64,000 nucleotides of DNA, taken from contig NZ_QXGS01000009.1 of assembly GCF_003604215.1 (NCBI RefSeq), forward strand, positions 79,786 to 143,785. The letters are read 5' to 3'. The position numbers and the translations under genes were made by a program. This DNA comes from Teichococcus vastitatis. GTDB lineage: Bacteria; Pseudomonadota; Alphaproteobacteria; Acetobacterales; Acetobacteraceae. Below the pieces are notes generated by a model. The model was given only the letters and a program-made list of their open reading frames with translations. It ran no database searches and had not been told where the DNA came from. Shown piece after piece: positions 46,211 to 55,731 of the stretch. Numbering within the stretch: position 1 is the stretch's first letter; every line of letters begins with the position of its first letter.

Positions 46211-47398
46211 ATGCAGCCTTCCCGCCGCAGCCAGCGTAGCCTGGACTGGCTGAATTTCTTTGTCGCCGATGTGCAGACCGGCTTCGGTCCGTTCGTGGCG
46301 GTTTACCTGACCACTCAGGCCTGGAGTGAGGTGCAGATCGGCTTCGCCCTCAGCCTGGGCACTCTGACCGCGATGCTGAGTCAGGTGCCCGCCGGCATGA
46401 TGGTGGATGCGGCGCACGACAAGCGGCGCATGGCGCTGCTGGCGCTGGTGGCCATCGCCCTGTCGGCGGTGTTGCTGGCGGCGTTTCCGTCACGCCTTCC
46501 GGTGCTGACCTCCGAGGTGCTGCACGGCTTCGCCAGCTGCATCCTCAACCCCTCCATTGCGGCGATCAGCCTGGCCCTGGTGGGGCGGGAGGCGCTGGGC
46601 GAGCGGCTGGGGCGGAATGCCCGTTATGCTTCGCTCGGTGGCGCCGTGGCGGCCGGGGTGATGGGGCTGATCGGGACCTATCTGTCATCGGCCTCGGTGT
46701 TCTGGCTCACCGCGGCACTGACCGTGCCGAGCCTGCTGGCCCTCAGCCGCATCCGGGCCGAGGACATGCGGGTGGTGCGGCCACAGACCGCGGCACGCGA
46801 AGGGCGGTTTCGTGACCTGCTGGCGGATCGCGGAGTGCTGGTCTTCGCCGCCTGTGCCATGCTGTTCACCCTGTCCAACGCGGCGATGCTGCCGCTCGCG
46901 GGGGCCGCGGTGACGCGGGTCACCGGCGAGGAAGCCAATCTGATCATCGCGGCCTGCCTGGTGGTGCCGCAATTGGTGGTGGCGAGCATCTCGCCCTGGG
47001 TGGGACGATTGGCACAGCAGCGCGGCCGCAGGCTGGTGCTGGTGCTGGGCTTCAGCATGCTGCCTTTGCGCGGCGCCCTGTTGGCGCTGGTGGAACAGCC
47101 ATATGCCCTGGTGCTGATCCAGGCGCTCGACGGCTTCAGCGCAGCCACCCTGAACGTGATGCTGCCGCTGCTCGCCGCCGACCTGACGCGCGGCACCAAC
47201 CGGTTCAACCTTTGCATGGGCTTCTTCGGCTTGTGCGTCGGCATCGGTGCCACCATCAGCAACAGCCTTGCCGGGCTGGTGTCGGAATGGAGCAGCCCGT
47301 CCATGGCCTTCGCCATGCTGGGCAGTGTTGGCCTGCTGTGCACCCTTCTGGCGGCGCTGGCGATGCCTGAAACCCGGCCGGTGGAACCAGCAAGGTAA
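46211..47398 (+). CDS. MFS transporter
   Basis: A 395-residue major facilitator with about 12 hydrophobic segments. LNFFVADVQTGFGPFVAVYLT begins the first, and AHDKRRMALL matches the conserved basic loop between TM2 and TM3. The second half repeats the pattern (LAQQRGRRLVLVLGFSM). It is probably an efflux or uptake permease of unknown substrate, co-transcribed with the PRC-barrel gene. Confidence 0.85.
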   Translation: MQPSRRSQRSLDWLNFFVADVQTGFGPFVAVYLTTQAWSEVQIGFALSLGTLTAMLSQVPAGMMVDAAHDKRRMALLALVAIALSAVLLAAFPSRLPVLTSEVLHGFASCILNPSIAAISLALVGREALGERLGRNARYASLGGAVAAGVMGLIGTYLSSASVFWLTAALTVPSLLALSRIRAEDMRVVRPQTAAREGRFRDLLADRGVLVFAACAMLFTLSNAAMLPLAGAAVTRVTGEEANLIIAACLVVPQLVVASISPWVGRLAQQRGRRLVLVLGFSMLPLRGALLALVEQPYALVLIQALDGFSAATLNVMLPLLAADLTRGTNRFNLCMGFFGLCVGIGATISNSLAGLVSEWSSPSMAFAMLGSVGLLCTLLAALAMPETRPVEPAR

Positions 47399-47680
47399 AC
47401 CACCTGCTACCCCAGTTATTTTATTGCAAAACGCACGGTTCCATGGTGGATTATCCCCGTTCAACCGAGTGGCCTTCCACTCCGCGGGGATTTGACCCAT
47501 GCAGCTTGCACCGCGACACCAAATGCTAAAGCGCTCTGGCGCCGCTCCCGTGAGGGGCGGGATGCGCCAGGATGCTCCGATCACGAACCGAATGTGCTGC
47601 TGTTGACGCTGTCCACAACAGCATTTCCGTTGGTTCAACGATTCTGCCGGGTGGATACTCCGGCGCTGGAGTTTTCCGCG
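47399..47680. other. Intergenic region after the MFS gene
   Basis: About 280 bp, with a short AT-rich patch (TTATTTTATTG, around 47416). The frame open from 47492 has low-quality sequence before 47681, so I leave it out. No clear promoter or RNA is seen. Confidence 0.4.
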
Positions 47681-47887
47681 ATGATCGCTTCCCGTCCCGT
47701 TGCTATTGGCGGCCGCTTCGTTGGCGTGGCCGTGGCCGGTCCCTCGGGCTGGCATTTCAAGGCCATCGACCCTGTTGTGGATGATCTGGAGGGCGCGCGC
47801 TTCAGCAGCCCGGCGGAGGCTGCGCGCGTGGCAGGCCTGGTGGTCGAGCGGGCCCGCCGCCACGACGCCGCGGCAGGCACGCATTGA
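47681..47887 (+). CDS. Small hypothetical protein
   Basis: A 68-residue protein I do not recognise: VAIGGRFVGVAVAGPSGWHFKAIDPVVDDLEGARF followed by an Ala/Arg-rich helix. It looks like a compact alpha/beta domain with no catalytic motif. GGAG lies 9 bp before the ATG. Its TGA overlaps the start of the Bug receptor gene, suggesting coupling. Confidence 0.55.
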   Translation: MIASRPVAIGGRFVGVAVAGPSGWHFKAIDPVVDDLEGARFSSPAEAARVAGLVVERARRHDAAAGTH

Positions 47888-48894
47888 GTAGCGGGGCCGT
47901 GCTGGACATGGCAGGCCCATCGCTGCGACGGCGTGCGATGCTGCGCTTCGGCGCCGGCGCGGCGTTGCTGGCCAGCCCGGCAGTGCGGGCGCAGCCGGCC
48001 TGGCCGGCCCGGCCGATCCGCATGGTGGTGCCCTACACGCCGGGCGCCGCGACCGATGCCATGGCGCGCCTCGCCGCCCAGGTGCTGCAGGAGCGGCTTG
48101 GGGTCACGGTGGTGGTAGAGAACCGCTCCGGCGGTTCCGGCACGGTGGGCGGGCAGGCGGTGCTCCAGGCGCCGGCGGATGGCTACACCCTCATGGGCTC
48201 CGCCTCGATCCACCCGATGGCGCGGCAGGTGATGCGGTCCGTGCCCTATGACCCGGTCGCCGACTTCCGGCCCATCGCCCGCACGGCGCGCGGGCCCTGC
48301 GTGCTGGTGCTGGACAAGCGGCGGCCGGAGAACAGCGTCGCGGAGGTGATCGCCGCGGCCAAGGCCGATCCGGCACGGTGGTCCTTCGCCACCTCCTCCC
48401 TCGGCGCCGCCGGCCATCTGGCCTCCATCGAGTTCAACCGCCTGGCGGGAACCCAGATCGAAGTGGTGCCGTATCGCGGCTCCGCCCCGGCACTCACCGA
48501 TGTGGCGGCCGGCAACGTGCCGCTGATGTTCGACCCGGTCTTGGCGACGCTGCCGATGATCCGCGGCGGGCAGGTCCGGGGCCTCGGTATTGCGACCGCC
48601 AGCCGCAGCACGCTGGCGCCGGAACTGCCAACCCTGGCGGAATCCGGCCTGCCCGGCTTCGCCTTTGAATCCTGGTACGGCGTCTGGGCGCCGCGCGGCG
48701 TGCCGGAGGAGGTCGCCGCCCGGCTCAACGCCGCCATCGTGGAAGGGCTGCACCAGCCGGCCATCCTGCACCGCCTCGCCGAGCAGGGCTTCGAGCCCGT
48801 GCGCGAAAGTCTCGTGGAGGTCGAGCGGTTCATCGCCTCCGATCTGGAGCGCAATGCCGCGCTGCTGCGGCTCGCTAAGTTCGAGCCGCAGTGA
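47884..48894 (+). CDS. Tripartite tricarboxylate transporter receptor (Bug family)
   Basis: A 336-residue extracytoplasmic binding protein. A signal (RRRAMLRFGAGAALLASPAVRA, Tat-like) precedes the mature start WPARPIRMVVPYTPGAATD. VVENRSGGSGTVGG and the YRGSAPALTDVAAGNV segments are typical of Bug receptors. It would bind a carboxylate; the membrane parts (TctA/TctB) are not in the window. The TTG at 47884 overlaps the previous stop (TTGA), and an ATG at 47908 is the alternative. Confidence 0.9.
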   Translation: MSSGAVLDMAGPSLRRRAMLRFGAGAALLASPAVRAQPAWPARPIRMVVPYTPGAATDAMARLAAQVLQERLGVTVVVENRSGGSGTVGGQAVLQAPADGYTLMGSASIHPMARQVMRSVPYDPVADFRPIARTARGPCVLVLDKRRPENSVAEVIAAAKADPARWSFATSSLGAAGHLASIEFNRLAGTQIEVVPYRGSAPALTDVAAGNVPLMFDPVLATLPMIRGGQVRGLGIATASRSTLAPELPTLAESGLPGFAFESWYGVWAPRGVPEEVAARLNAAIVEGLHQPAILHRLAEQGFEPVRESLVEVERFIASDLERNAALLRLAKFEPQ

Positions 48895-48901
48895 CGGACG
48901 C

Positions 48902-50185
48902 TCAGCCCGGTTCCTCGACGCCGCACCAATCGGCTGCGAACAGCGCGATGGCCTTGGTCGTCGCACGGATCGAATCAAGGCTGACGCGCTCGTTGAAGGA
49001 ATGCACCTTCTCGGCCAGCGGCCCGTAGCAGAAGGCCGGAATGCCATAATACAAGGTGTAGAACCTCGCGTCATTCAAGGCGGTGGAGACGCGCTGCTGC
49101 ATCGGCTCGCCGCACACCGCCTCATGCGCCGCGCGCATCACCGCCTCCGCAGGGCTGTCGGGCTCTAGCGCGTATCCGTGCGACAGGTAGCCGGTCCATT
49201 CCACCTCCGGCGGGTTGTTGGCGAGGAAGGCATGGCCGCGTGCGGCGCGGGCCACACAGTCCAGGATCTCCGCCTGGCATGCCGCCACGTCCCAGCCGGG
49301 CAGCACGGCGATCCGGCAATCGACCTCGCACCAGGCGGGCACGGAGGACGCCCAGTCGCCACCATGGATGATGCCGGGATTGAAGTTCAGCGGATGCGAA
49401 ACCGCGGCGTAATGCGGGTCGCTCGCGGCGCGGCGGTTCCATTCCGCCTCGAGCTGTTCCAGTTCCTGGATCAGGTGATAGGCTGCCTTGATCGCGTTGG
49501 ACCCTTCGCCGGCATGCGACACATGCACGGGCTCCCCCCGCACCTTCAGCCGGAACCAGATCACGCCGACGCAGACGCCGTTGAACCGCAACCCGGTGGG
49601 TTCGGGCAGCAAGGCGCAATCGGCGCGGTAGCCGCGCTGCAAGGTGGACAATGCGCCGACGCCGGTGCTCTCCTCCTCGATCACCGACTGGAAATGCAGC
49701 CGTCCGCGCAGCGCCAGCCCGGCGGCGCGGATCGCATCCACCGCATGCAGCGCGGCGATAGTGCCGGCCTTCATGTCGCCGGCACCGCGGCCATACATCC
49801 AGCCGTCGCGGATCTCGGGGCGGAAGGGCGGCGTCTGCCACATGTCGAGGGGCCCGGCCGGCACCACGTCGCAATGCCCCTGCAGGATCAGCGAGCGGCC
49901 GGTTTCGCGCGCTGGGCGCAGCGTGCCGACCACGCTGCGGGCGCGGCTGAAATCATGCGCGATGACGCCGCAATCGGGCAGCGGCACCAGCTCGGCCATG
50001 TCGATGCGCCAGTCATCGACCTCGTAGCCGCGCCCGCGCAGCAGGCCGGCCATCATGTCCTGCGCCGGGCCTTCGGCACCGCGCGTGCTGGGAAGGGCGG
50101 AGAACTCCAGCGTGGTGCGGAGCTGCGCCTCGAAAGCGCGATCGACCTCGGCGGTGATGCGGGCGGCGACATCGGCGGCGATCAT
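48902..50185 (-). CDS. M20-family deacylase (ArgE/DapE type)
   Basis: A 427-residue M20 peptidase. ILQGHCDVVPAG gives the first His/Asp, MYGRGAGDMKAGT the bridging Asp, IEEESTGVGALS the Glu pair, and a dimerisation domain spans about 210-330. It would deacylate an amino acid derivative. The ATG at 50185 has AAGG 9 bp upstream; the open frame continues to 50332 without family similarity. It converges on the Bug receptor gene, so the receptor's ligand could be its substrate or product. Confidence 0.88.
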   Translation of the reverse strand: MIAADVAARITAEVDRAFEAQLRTTLEFSALPSTRGAEGPAQDMMAGLLRGRGYEVDDWRIDMAELVPLPDCGVIAHDFSRARSVVGTLRPARETGRSLILQGHCDVVPAGPLDMWQTPPFRPEIRDGWMYGRGAGDMKAGTIAALHAVDAIRAAGLALRGRLHFQSVIEEESTGVGALSTLQRGYRADCALLPEPTGLRFNGVCVGVIWFRLKVRGEPVHVSHAGEGSNAIKAAYHLIQELEQLEAEWNRRAASDPHYAAVSHPLNFNPGIIHGGDWASSVPAWCEVDCRIAVLPGWDVAACQAEILDCVARAARGHAFLANNPPEVEWTGYLSHGYALEPDSPAEAVMRAAHEAVCGEPMQQRVSTALNDARFYTLYYGIPAFCYGPLAEKVHSFNERVSLDSIRATTKAIALFAADWCGVEEPG

Positions 50186-50286
50186 GCGGGGCATCCTTGT
50201 TCCGGTCTGCACTGCGTGCATGATCGGCCGATGCCCCCCGGCGGCAAGCCGCAAAATCGTCCCCTCCGCCGTAACAGGAGTTCCGC

Positions 50287-50754
50287 ATGAGCATCCAGGC
50301 CGCCGCGCCCGTTGATCCCGAAGACCATGCAAAGGTGGTGGCCTGGTTCCGCGACCTGTCTGCGCATGTCCGTGCCGTCGATTTCGTCGCCGCCCGGCCC
50401 TTGTTCGCCGAGGATTTTCTGGCCTTCGGCACCTTCAGCGACTTCGTGTACGGGCGCGAGCACACCGAGCAGAACCAGTGGCGCAGGGTTTGGGGCACCA
50501 TTGACGGCTTCATCTTCCGGCTGGAGGAGGTGAAGGCGTTGGTCTCGCCGGACCGTCTGTTCGCCGTGGGCCTCGGCATCTGGGACTCGACCGGCTACGC
50601 GCCGGATGGCAGCCCGTTCGACCGGCGCGGCCGCACCACCGTGTCCCTGGCGCGCGAGGCCGTGGGCGATCCCTGGGTCGCCACCCACACCCACATGTCC
50701 TTGTTCCGCGGCACGCCGGACGTATCGCACGGCCACAAGCCGGCCCGGAGCTGA
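50287..50754 (+). CDS. SnoaL/NTF2-like domain protein
   Basis: A 155-residue single-domain protein of the NTF2-like fold: a first helix (DHAKVVAWFRDLSAHVRAVDF) followed by FAEDFLAFG, then the curved sheet ending VATHTHMSLFRG. Such proteins are small isomerases, lyases or ligand binders. CAGGAG lies before the ATG. It is followed 31 bp later by the PLP enzyme. Confidence 0.7.
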   Translation: MSIQAAAPVDPEDHAKVVAWFRDLSAHVRAVDFVAARPLFAEDFLAFGTFSDFVYGREHTEQNQWRRVWGTIDGFIFRLEEVKALVSPDRLFAVGLGIWDSTGYAPDGSPFDRRGRTTVSLAREAVGDPWVATHTHMSLFRGTPDVSHGHKPARS

Positions 50755-50785
50755 CGCCGCCCCGCGGCCGCAGAGGAGAAGCACC

Positions 50786-51970
50786 ATGCGCCAAGCCACC
50801 CAGGCCATTCACGCCGCCGCGCCCGAACGCCGCCCCGGCGAGCCGCTGACGCCGTCCCTGGTGGCCGCCACCAGCTTCCACACCAACCCCGACGCGGTGG
50901 GCTTCTCGGCGGCCGATCTGGGCGCGGAGGCGCCGCTCTTCTACACCCGCTGGGGCAACCCCACCGTGGCGCTGCTGGAGCAGCGGCTGGCGGCGCTGGA
51001 AGGCGGCGAGGCGGGACTCGCCTTCGCCAGCGGCATGGCGGCGGCATCGGGGCTGATGCTGCACCGCCTCGGCGCCGGCGGACACCTGGTGATCAGCGAT
51101 GTCTGCTACGCCGGCGTCGCCGAGTTCGCGCGGGAAACGCTGTGCCGCTTCGGTGTCTTGGTCACCGCGGTGGACATGTCGGACCTTGGCGCCGTGGCCG
51201 CGGCGATGCGGCCGGAAACCCGGCTGGTGCATGCCGAAACTCCGGCCAACCCGATCCTGCGCCTGGCCGACATCGCCGCCCTCGCGGAGATCGCCCATCG
51301 CGGCGGTGCCGAATTGTCGGTGGATTCGACCATGGCGACGCCGGTGGCCACGCGGCCGCTGGAGCTGGGCGCCGACTGGGTCGTCCATTCACTGACCAAA
51401 TATGCCTGCGGCCACGGCGATGCGCTGGGCGGTGCGGTGATCGGCCGCGCTGATGCCGTCGCCGCCCTGCGGCGGGAAGCGCTGATCCATGTCGGCGGCG
51501 CGATCAGCCCCTTCGCGGCCTGGCTGATCCTGCGCGGCCTGGAAACCCTGCCGGCGCGCATGGCGCTGCACCAGCACAATGCGGGGGAGGTGGCGCGCTA
51601 CCTGCAAGCGCATCCCCGTCTGCGACGCGTCTACTGGCCCGGCCTGCCGAGCCACCCGCAGCATGAGCTGGCGCGGCGGCAAATGCGTAACTTCTCCGGC
51701 ATGGTGTGCTTCGCGGCGGATGACGACAAGGCGCTGGCGCGGCAGTTGGCGGCGCGGCTGCGGGTGGTGACCTACGCCGTGTCGCTCGGCAAGACGCAGA
51801 GCCTGCTGTTCCACATCCCGACGGATGACATCCTGCGCTCCTCCTTCGGGCTGGAGGGGGCGCAGGCTGCCGCCTACCGGGCCTGGACGGGAGAGGGCAC
51901 CTTCCGGCTCTCGGTCGGGCTGGAAGATCCCGCCGACATCCTGGCCGACCTGGAGCAGGCGCTGCGCTGA
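50786..51970 (+). CDS. Cys/Met metabolism PLP-dependent enzyme (cystathionine synthase/lyase family)
   Basis: A 394-residue fold-type I PLP enzyme. It has YTRWGNPTVALLEQRLAALEG, the LVHAETPANP segment, VDSTMATPV and the Schiff-base Lys K205 in HSLTKYACGHGDALGG. Members do gamma-replacement or gamma/beta-elimination on sulfur amino acids; which one is not decided. AGAGGAG precedes the ATG at 50786. No other methionine-pathway gene adjoins it. Confidence 0.88.
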   Translation: MRQATQAIHAAAPERRPGEPLTPSLVAATSFHTNPDAVGFSAADLGAEAPLFYTRWGNPTVALLEQRLAALEGGEAGLAFASGMAAASGLMLHRLGAGGHLVISDVCYAGVAEFARETLCRFGVLVTAVDMSDLGAVAAAMRPETRLVHAETPANPILRLADIAALAEIAHRGGAELSVDSTMATPVATRPLELGADWVVHSLTKYACGHGDALGGAVIGRADAVAALRREALIHVGGAISPFAAWLILRGLETLPARMALHQHNAGEVARYLQAHPRLRRVYWPGLPSHPQHELARRQMRNFSGMVCFAADDDKALARQLAARLRVVTYAVSLGKTQSLLFHIPTDDILRSSFGLEGAQAAAYRAWTGEGTFRLSVGLEDPADILADLEQALR

Positions 51971-51974
51971 CGCG

Positions 51975-52925
51975 TCAGCGCAGCGCGCGCAGCAGCGCCG
52001 CCGTTAGCTCCACCCGCGCTGCGCGGGCCTTGGACAGGAAGCCGGTCTGCGCGATGAAACCATGCGGCACGCCCTCATAGACGGTGAGGGCGTGCGGCAC
52101 CTCCGCCGCCTCCAGCCGCTGGTCGAGCGTCAGCGAATCGTCCAGCAGCGGGTCCAGCGCCGCCGCCTGCAGCAGCAGGGGCGGCAGGTCCGCCAGATCG
52201 GCGTGCAGCGGCGCCGCCTCCGGCGCCTCGCGCAGGGCGGGATCGGGCAGGTAGTTGTTCCAGAACCGTTCCAGCTTCGCGGTGGACAGGCCGTACTCGC
52301 CGCCGCCGAACCGCTGGTGCGAGGATGTGTCGTGCCGCGTGGACAGCATGCCGTAGATGATCGCCCCGAGCCGCGGCATGGGCGCCCCCGCATCGCGCAG
52401 CCGCAGCAGCGCGCCGAGGGCCAGGTTGCCACCGGCCGAATCGCCGCCGATCGCCAGCCGGTCGCCATCGATGCCCAGCGCGGCCGCATCCTCGCGCAGC
52501 CAGCGCAGCGCGGCCATCACCTGCCCGATGGCGGCCGGGAAGGGATGTTCCGGTGCCAGCGCGTAGTCCAGGCCGGCCACGGCGATGCCGGCCTCGGCGG
52601 CGATCTCGCGCTTCCAGCGATCCAGCGTATCGAGCCCGCCGAAGCCGAAGCCGCCGCCATGGATGTGCAGATAGACCGGCAGCGGACCTTCCGCGCCTGC
52701 GGGCCGGTACAGCCGGAGGCGCAGCGGCGGGGTGGCATCGATGTGGTGCTCGCTCGACGTCACCTCCGGGCCGCCCTGGTTCAGAAAGGCCTGGAAGCGC
52801 GCCGTGGCGGCGCGCGCGGCGGCCAGATCCGGATTCAGGATGTCGCCATTGGCAACCCCGGCCTCGCGCATCAGCGCCTGGGCGGCGAGCACCTCGGGGT
52901 CGAGGGGGTGCGGGGTCTCGGGCAT
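51975..52925 (-). CDS. Alpha/beta hydrolase (hormone-sensitive lipase-type esterase)
   Basis: A 316-residue esterase. HGGGFGFGG forms the oxyanion hole, GGDSAGGN carries the nucleophile Ser, and VPHGFIAQ the catalytic His. It would hydrolyse short acyl esters. There is no signal peptide. It converges on the PLP enzyme gene (4-bp gap) and lies just after the LysR gene in the same direction. Confidence 0.9.
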   Translation of the reverse strand: MPETPHPLDPEVLAAQALMREAGVANGDILNPDLAAARAATARFQAFLNQGGPEVTSSEHHIDATPPLRLRLYRPAGAEGPLPVYLHIHGGGFGFGGLDTLDRWKREIAAEAGIAVAGLDYALAPEHPFPAAIGQVMAALRWLREDAAALGIDGDRLAIGGDSAGGNLALGALLRLRDAGAPMPRLGAIIYGMLSTRHDTSSHQRFGGGEYGLSTAKLERFWNNYLPDPALREAPEAAPLHADLADLPPLLLQAAALDPLLDDSLTLDQRLEAAEVPHALTVYEGVPHGFIAQTGFLSKARAARVELTAALLRALR

Positions 52926-52961
52926 CGACCAACTCCTTTGCGCGGAAGGGAAGGACCGCCG

Positions 52962-53912
52962 TTACAGCCCTCCGGCGGCCTCCTGAAAAGGGGCGAATGG
53001 CGCATCCCAGCCGAAGGGTTCTCGGATGCGCTCGGCCAGGTGCTCGATCAGCGCCCTGGTTTTGAGCGGCAGCGACGGGGTCGGGGGATAGATCAGCTGG
53101 ATGCTATCCGGCACCGGTTCCCAGCCCGGCAGCGGCACCGGGCGCAGAGTGCCGGCATGCACCGCGTCCGAAACCAGAAAGGTCGGCAGCACCACCAGCC
53201 CCAGGCCCGCGCAGGCCGCCTGTAGCAGGGCCTCGCCGCTGTTGGCCGCCAGCCTGCCGCGCAGGGTGAGCGAGCGTTCCTCGCGGCTTCCGGCACGCCG
53301 GAAGCGCCAGAGATGCCCGGCGGTGGTGTTGGTGTAGCCCAGGCAGGAATGCGCATGCAGCGCTTCCAGGCGGTCCGGCAGGCCGCGGCGCTCGGCGTAG
53401 CCAGGGCTGCAGCACAGGGCCCGGCGGCTGGTGCCGAGGCGGCGGGCGCGCAGGTCGGAATCGCCGAGCCGCCCGCTGCGCAGCGCCAGGTCATAGCCGC
53501 CCGACATCAGCTCCACATGCCGATCGTCGAGGTCCAGTGTGACCTCGATGCCCTCGTAGCGCCGCATAAAGTCGGTGATCATCGGCCCGAGATAGCGGAT
53601 GCCGAAGGACAACGGCGCCGCCAGCCGCACCGCGCCCTGCAGCGCCCCGCTGCGGGCCAGCAGCTCGTCGGCAACGCTGTCGAGCTGCGCCAGCAGGGCG
53701 CGGGCCCGCTCGTAGAGCAGCGCGCCGCTGTCCGTGGGCGAGACATGCCGCGGCGCGCGGTGCAGCAACTGGGTGGCCAACTGGGCTTCCAGCTGAGCCA
53801 CGCGCTTGCTGACCGCTGATTTGGCGAGGCCGAGACGCGCCGCCGCGGCGGTGACGCTGCCGCTGTCCACCACCTGCACAAAGGTTGCCAGGGCTTCCGG
53901 GTCCGGCCGCAT
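52962..53912 (-). CDS. LysR-family regulator
   Basis: A 316-residue LysR protein. The winged HTH is [37 protein letters not shown], and the effector domain follows from about residue 90. It is divergent from wrbA, with a LysR-type box in the 108-bp gap, so it probably controls wrbA and the dioxygenase gene beyond it, and itself. The sequence resembles the CrgA/YhcS branch. A quinone or phenol effector is plausible from the target genes. Confidence 0.9.
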   Translation of the reverse strand: MRPDPEALATFVQVVDSGSVTAAAARLGLAKSAVSKRVAQLEAQLATQLLHRAPRHVSPTDSGALLYERARALLAQLDSVADELLARSGALQGAVRLAAPLSFGIRYLGPMITDFMRRYEGIEVTLDLDDRHVELMSGGYDLALRSGRLGDSDLRARRLGTSRRALCCSPGYAERRGLPDRLEALHAHSCLGYTNTTAGHLWRFRRAGSREERSLTLRGRLAANSGEALLQAACAGLGLVVLPTFLVSDAVHAGTLRPVPLPGWEPVPDSIQLIYPPTPSLPLKTRALIEHLAERIREPFGWDAPFAPFQEAAGGL

Positions 53913-53913
53913 C

Positions 53914-53930
53914 GTTCGCGATTAGCGAAC
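53914..53930. promoter_or_regulatory. LysR-type operator between lysR and wrbA
   Basis: GTTCGC-GATTA-GCGAAC, a perfect 6-bp inverted repeat containing the T-N11-A LysR box. It begins 2 bp upstream of the lysR start codon and 91 bp before wrbA. Confidence 0.6.
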
Positions 53931-54020
53931 GCTCCGTTTCCCCGCAAGTGGTTGTCGATCCCGCGGGAAGAACGCACCTTATCCGCAGTTGAACCGCCCC
54001 GCAGATCCAGGAGCCCACGC

Positions 54021-54632
54021 GTGACCAAGATCCTCGTTCTCTACTATTCCTCCTACGGCCATATCGAGACCATGGCGAACGCCGTGGCAGAGGGTGCCCG
54101 CGCCGTGCCCGGCGCCGAGGTGGTGGTGAAGCGGGTGCCCGAGACGGCGCCGCTGGAAGTTGCCCGGGCCGCCCATTTCAAGCTCGACCAGGCGGCGCCG
54201 ATCGCGACGGTACAGGAACTGCCGGACTACGACGCCATCATCATCGGCACGCCAACGCGCTACGGCCGCATGACCTCGCAGATGGCCAGCTTCCTCGACC
54301 AGACAGGCGGCTTGTGGTTCCAGAACAAGCTGGTGGGCAAGGTGGGCTCGGTGTTCTCCTCGACCGCCAGCCAGCATGGCGGCCAGGAGACCACCATCAC
54401 CTCCACCATTGTCAACCTGATGCATTTCGGCATGGTCATCGTTGGCCTGCCCTATTCCGAGACGCGGCTGACCGACATCAGCACCGTTAATGGCGGCACC
54501 CCGTATGGCGCCACCACCATCGCCAATGGCGACGGCTCCCGCCAGCCTTCGACCGATGAGCTGGAGATGGCGAAGTTCCAGGGACGCCACGTGGCCGAGA
54601 TCACCGCCGCCCTTGTCAAGGGCCGCGGATGA
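54021..54632 (+). CDS. wrbA: NAD(P)H:quinone oxidoreductase, WrbA type
   Basis: A 203-residue flavodoxin-fold protein. [12 protein letters not shown] is the FMN phosphate loop, and [16 protein letters not shown] plus the SQHGGQETT segment are WrbA signatures. It reduces quinones by two electrons, avoiding semiquinone stress. The GTG at 54021 has CAGGAG 7 bp upstream. It lies divergent from the LysR gene and upstream of a ring-cleaving dioxygenase, so a quinone/hydroquinone detoxification unit is likely. Confidence 0.93.
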   Translation: MTKILVLYYSSYGHIETMANAVAEGARAVPGAEVVVKRVPETAPLEVARAAHFKLDQAAPIATVQELPDYDAIIIGTPTRYGRMTSQMASFLDQTGGLWFQNKLVGKVGSVFSSTASQHGGQETTITSTIVNLMHFGMVIVGLPYSETRLTDISTVNGGTPYGATTIANGDGSRQPSTDELEMAKFQGRHVAEITAALVKGRG

Positions 54633-54692
54633 GCGCGCAGCGCGAAAGAGCACCCGCTCTTTCGCGCGGCCGCATGGCAACAGGAGGCAGCG

Positions 54693-55637
54693 ATGCAGTT
54701 GCACGGAATCCACCATCTCACCGCCGTGACGGCGGATGCCAGCGGCAATCACGATTTCTACACCCGCGTGCTCGGCATGCGGCTGGTGAAGAAGACGGTG
54801 AACCAGGACGACACCAGCGCCTACCACCTGTTCTACGCGGATGGTGAGGCCAGTCCCGGCACCGACTTGACCTTCTTCGATTGGCCGGTGGAGCGCGAAA
54901 CGCGGGGCACCCACAGCGTCACCCGCACCGGCCTGCGCGTCGCCGGCCGCGAGGCGCTGGAGCACTGGGCGGCGCGGCTGGCCGAGCATGGCGTCGCGGC
55001 GCAGCCGGTGCGCAGCGTGGATGGCCGGCTGACCTTGGAGTTCGAGGACCCGGAAGGCCAGCGCCTCGCGCTGGTGGATGATGGCGGCGCCGGCCCGGCC
55101 CATCCCTGGATGCGCAGCCCGGTGCCGGCGGCAATGCAGATCCGCGGCCTCGGCCCGATCACCATGAGCGTGCCTGACCTTCGCCGCACGGACGCCTTCG
55201 CGACCGAGGTGATGGCGATGCGCCGCGGCCGCACCTACGAGGCCTTGGGACCGGCGCCGGTTCAGGTCCAGGTCTACGAGATGGGCGAGGGCGGCCCCTC
55301 GGCCGAGCTGCATGTCCGCGTCGAGCCGCATCTGGCGCCGCACCGGCCCGGTGCCGGCAGCGTCCACCACGTCGCCTTCCGCATCCCGGACGAGGACTAC
55401 GGCGCCTGGGCGGATCGCTTCAACCAGTTCCGGCTGCGCTCCAGCGGCCCGGTGGACCGCTACTACTTTCGCTCGCTCTATGTGCGGGAGCCGGGCGGCA
55501 TCCTGTTCGAGATCGCCACCGACGGCCCCGGCTTCGACGCCGACGAACCCAGGGAGGCGTTGGGCGAGCGCCTCGCCCTGCCGCCCTTCCTCGAATCGCG
55601 CCGGGCGGAGATAGAGGCCGGGCTGAAGCCGCTCTGA
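54693..55637 (+). CDS. Ring-cleaving dioxygenase, VOC family (MhqO/LinE-like)
   Basis: A 314-residue two-module VOC enzyme. [36 protein letters not shown] begins it, the second module has [13 protein letters not shown], and [10 protein letters not shown] carries the third metal ligand, giving a His-His-Glu iron site. Members cleave hydroquinones or catechols. With WrbA upstream, a quinone is reduced and its ring then opened. It follows wrbA after 60 bp. Confidence 0.88.
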   Translation: MQLHGIHHLTAVTADASGNHDFYTRVLGMRLVKKTVNQDDTSAYHLFYADGEASPGTDLTFFDWPVERETRGTHSVTRTGLRVAGREALEHWAARLAEHGVAAQPVRSVDGRLTLEFEDPEGQRLALVDDGGAGPAHPWMRSPVPAAMQIRGLGPITMSVPDLRRTDAFATEVMAMRRGRTYEALGPAPVQVQVYEMGEGGPSAELHVRVEPHLAPHRPGAGSVHHVAFRIPDEDYGAWADRFNQFRLRSSGPVDRYYFRSLYVREPGGILFEIATDGPGFDADEPREALGERLALPPFLESRRAEIEAGLKPL

Positions 55638-55731
55638 GGCGGCTTCCGTTCACCCTGGTGGGCCTGCGGAGCCGCGGCCAGGGCGATCTCCCGGCGCGCT
55701 GCCTGGCACGTCCGCCCGGCTGCGCTCCAGT

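Noticed and set aside
47492-47680. N-terminal extension of the small hypothetical protein upstream of 47681.
   Set aside because: The extra residues look non-coding, and the ATG at 47681 has a good ribosome site.
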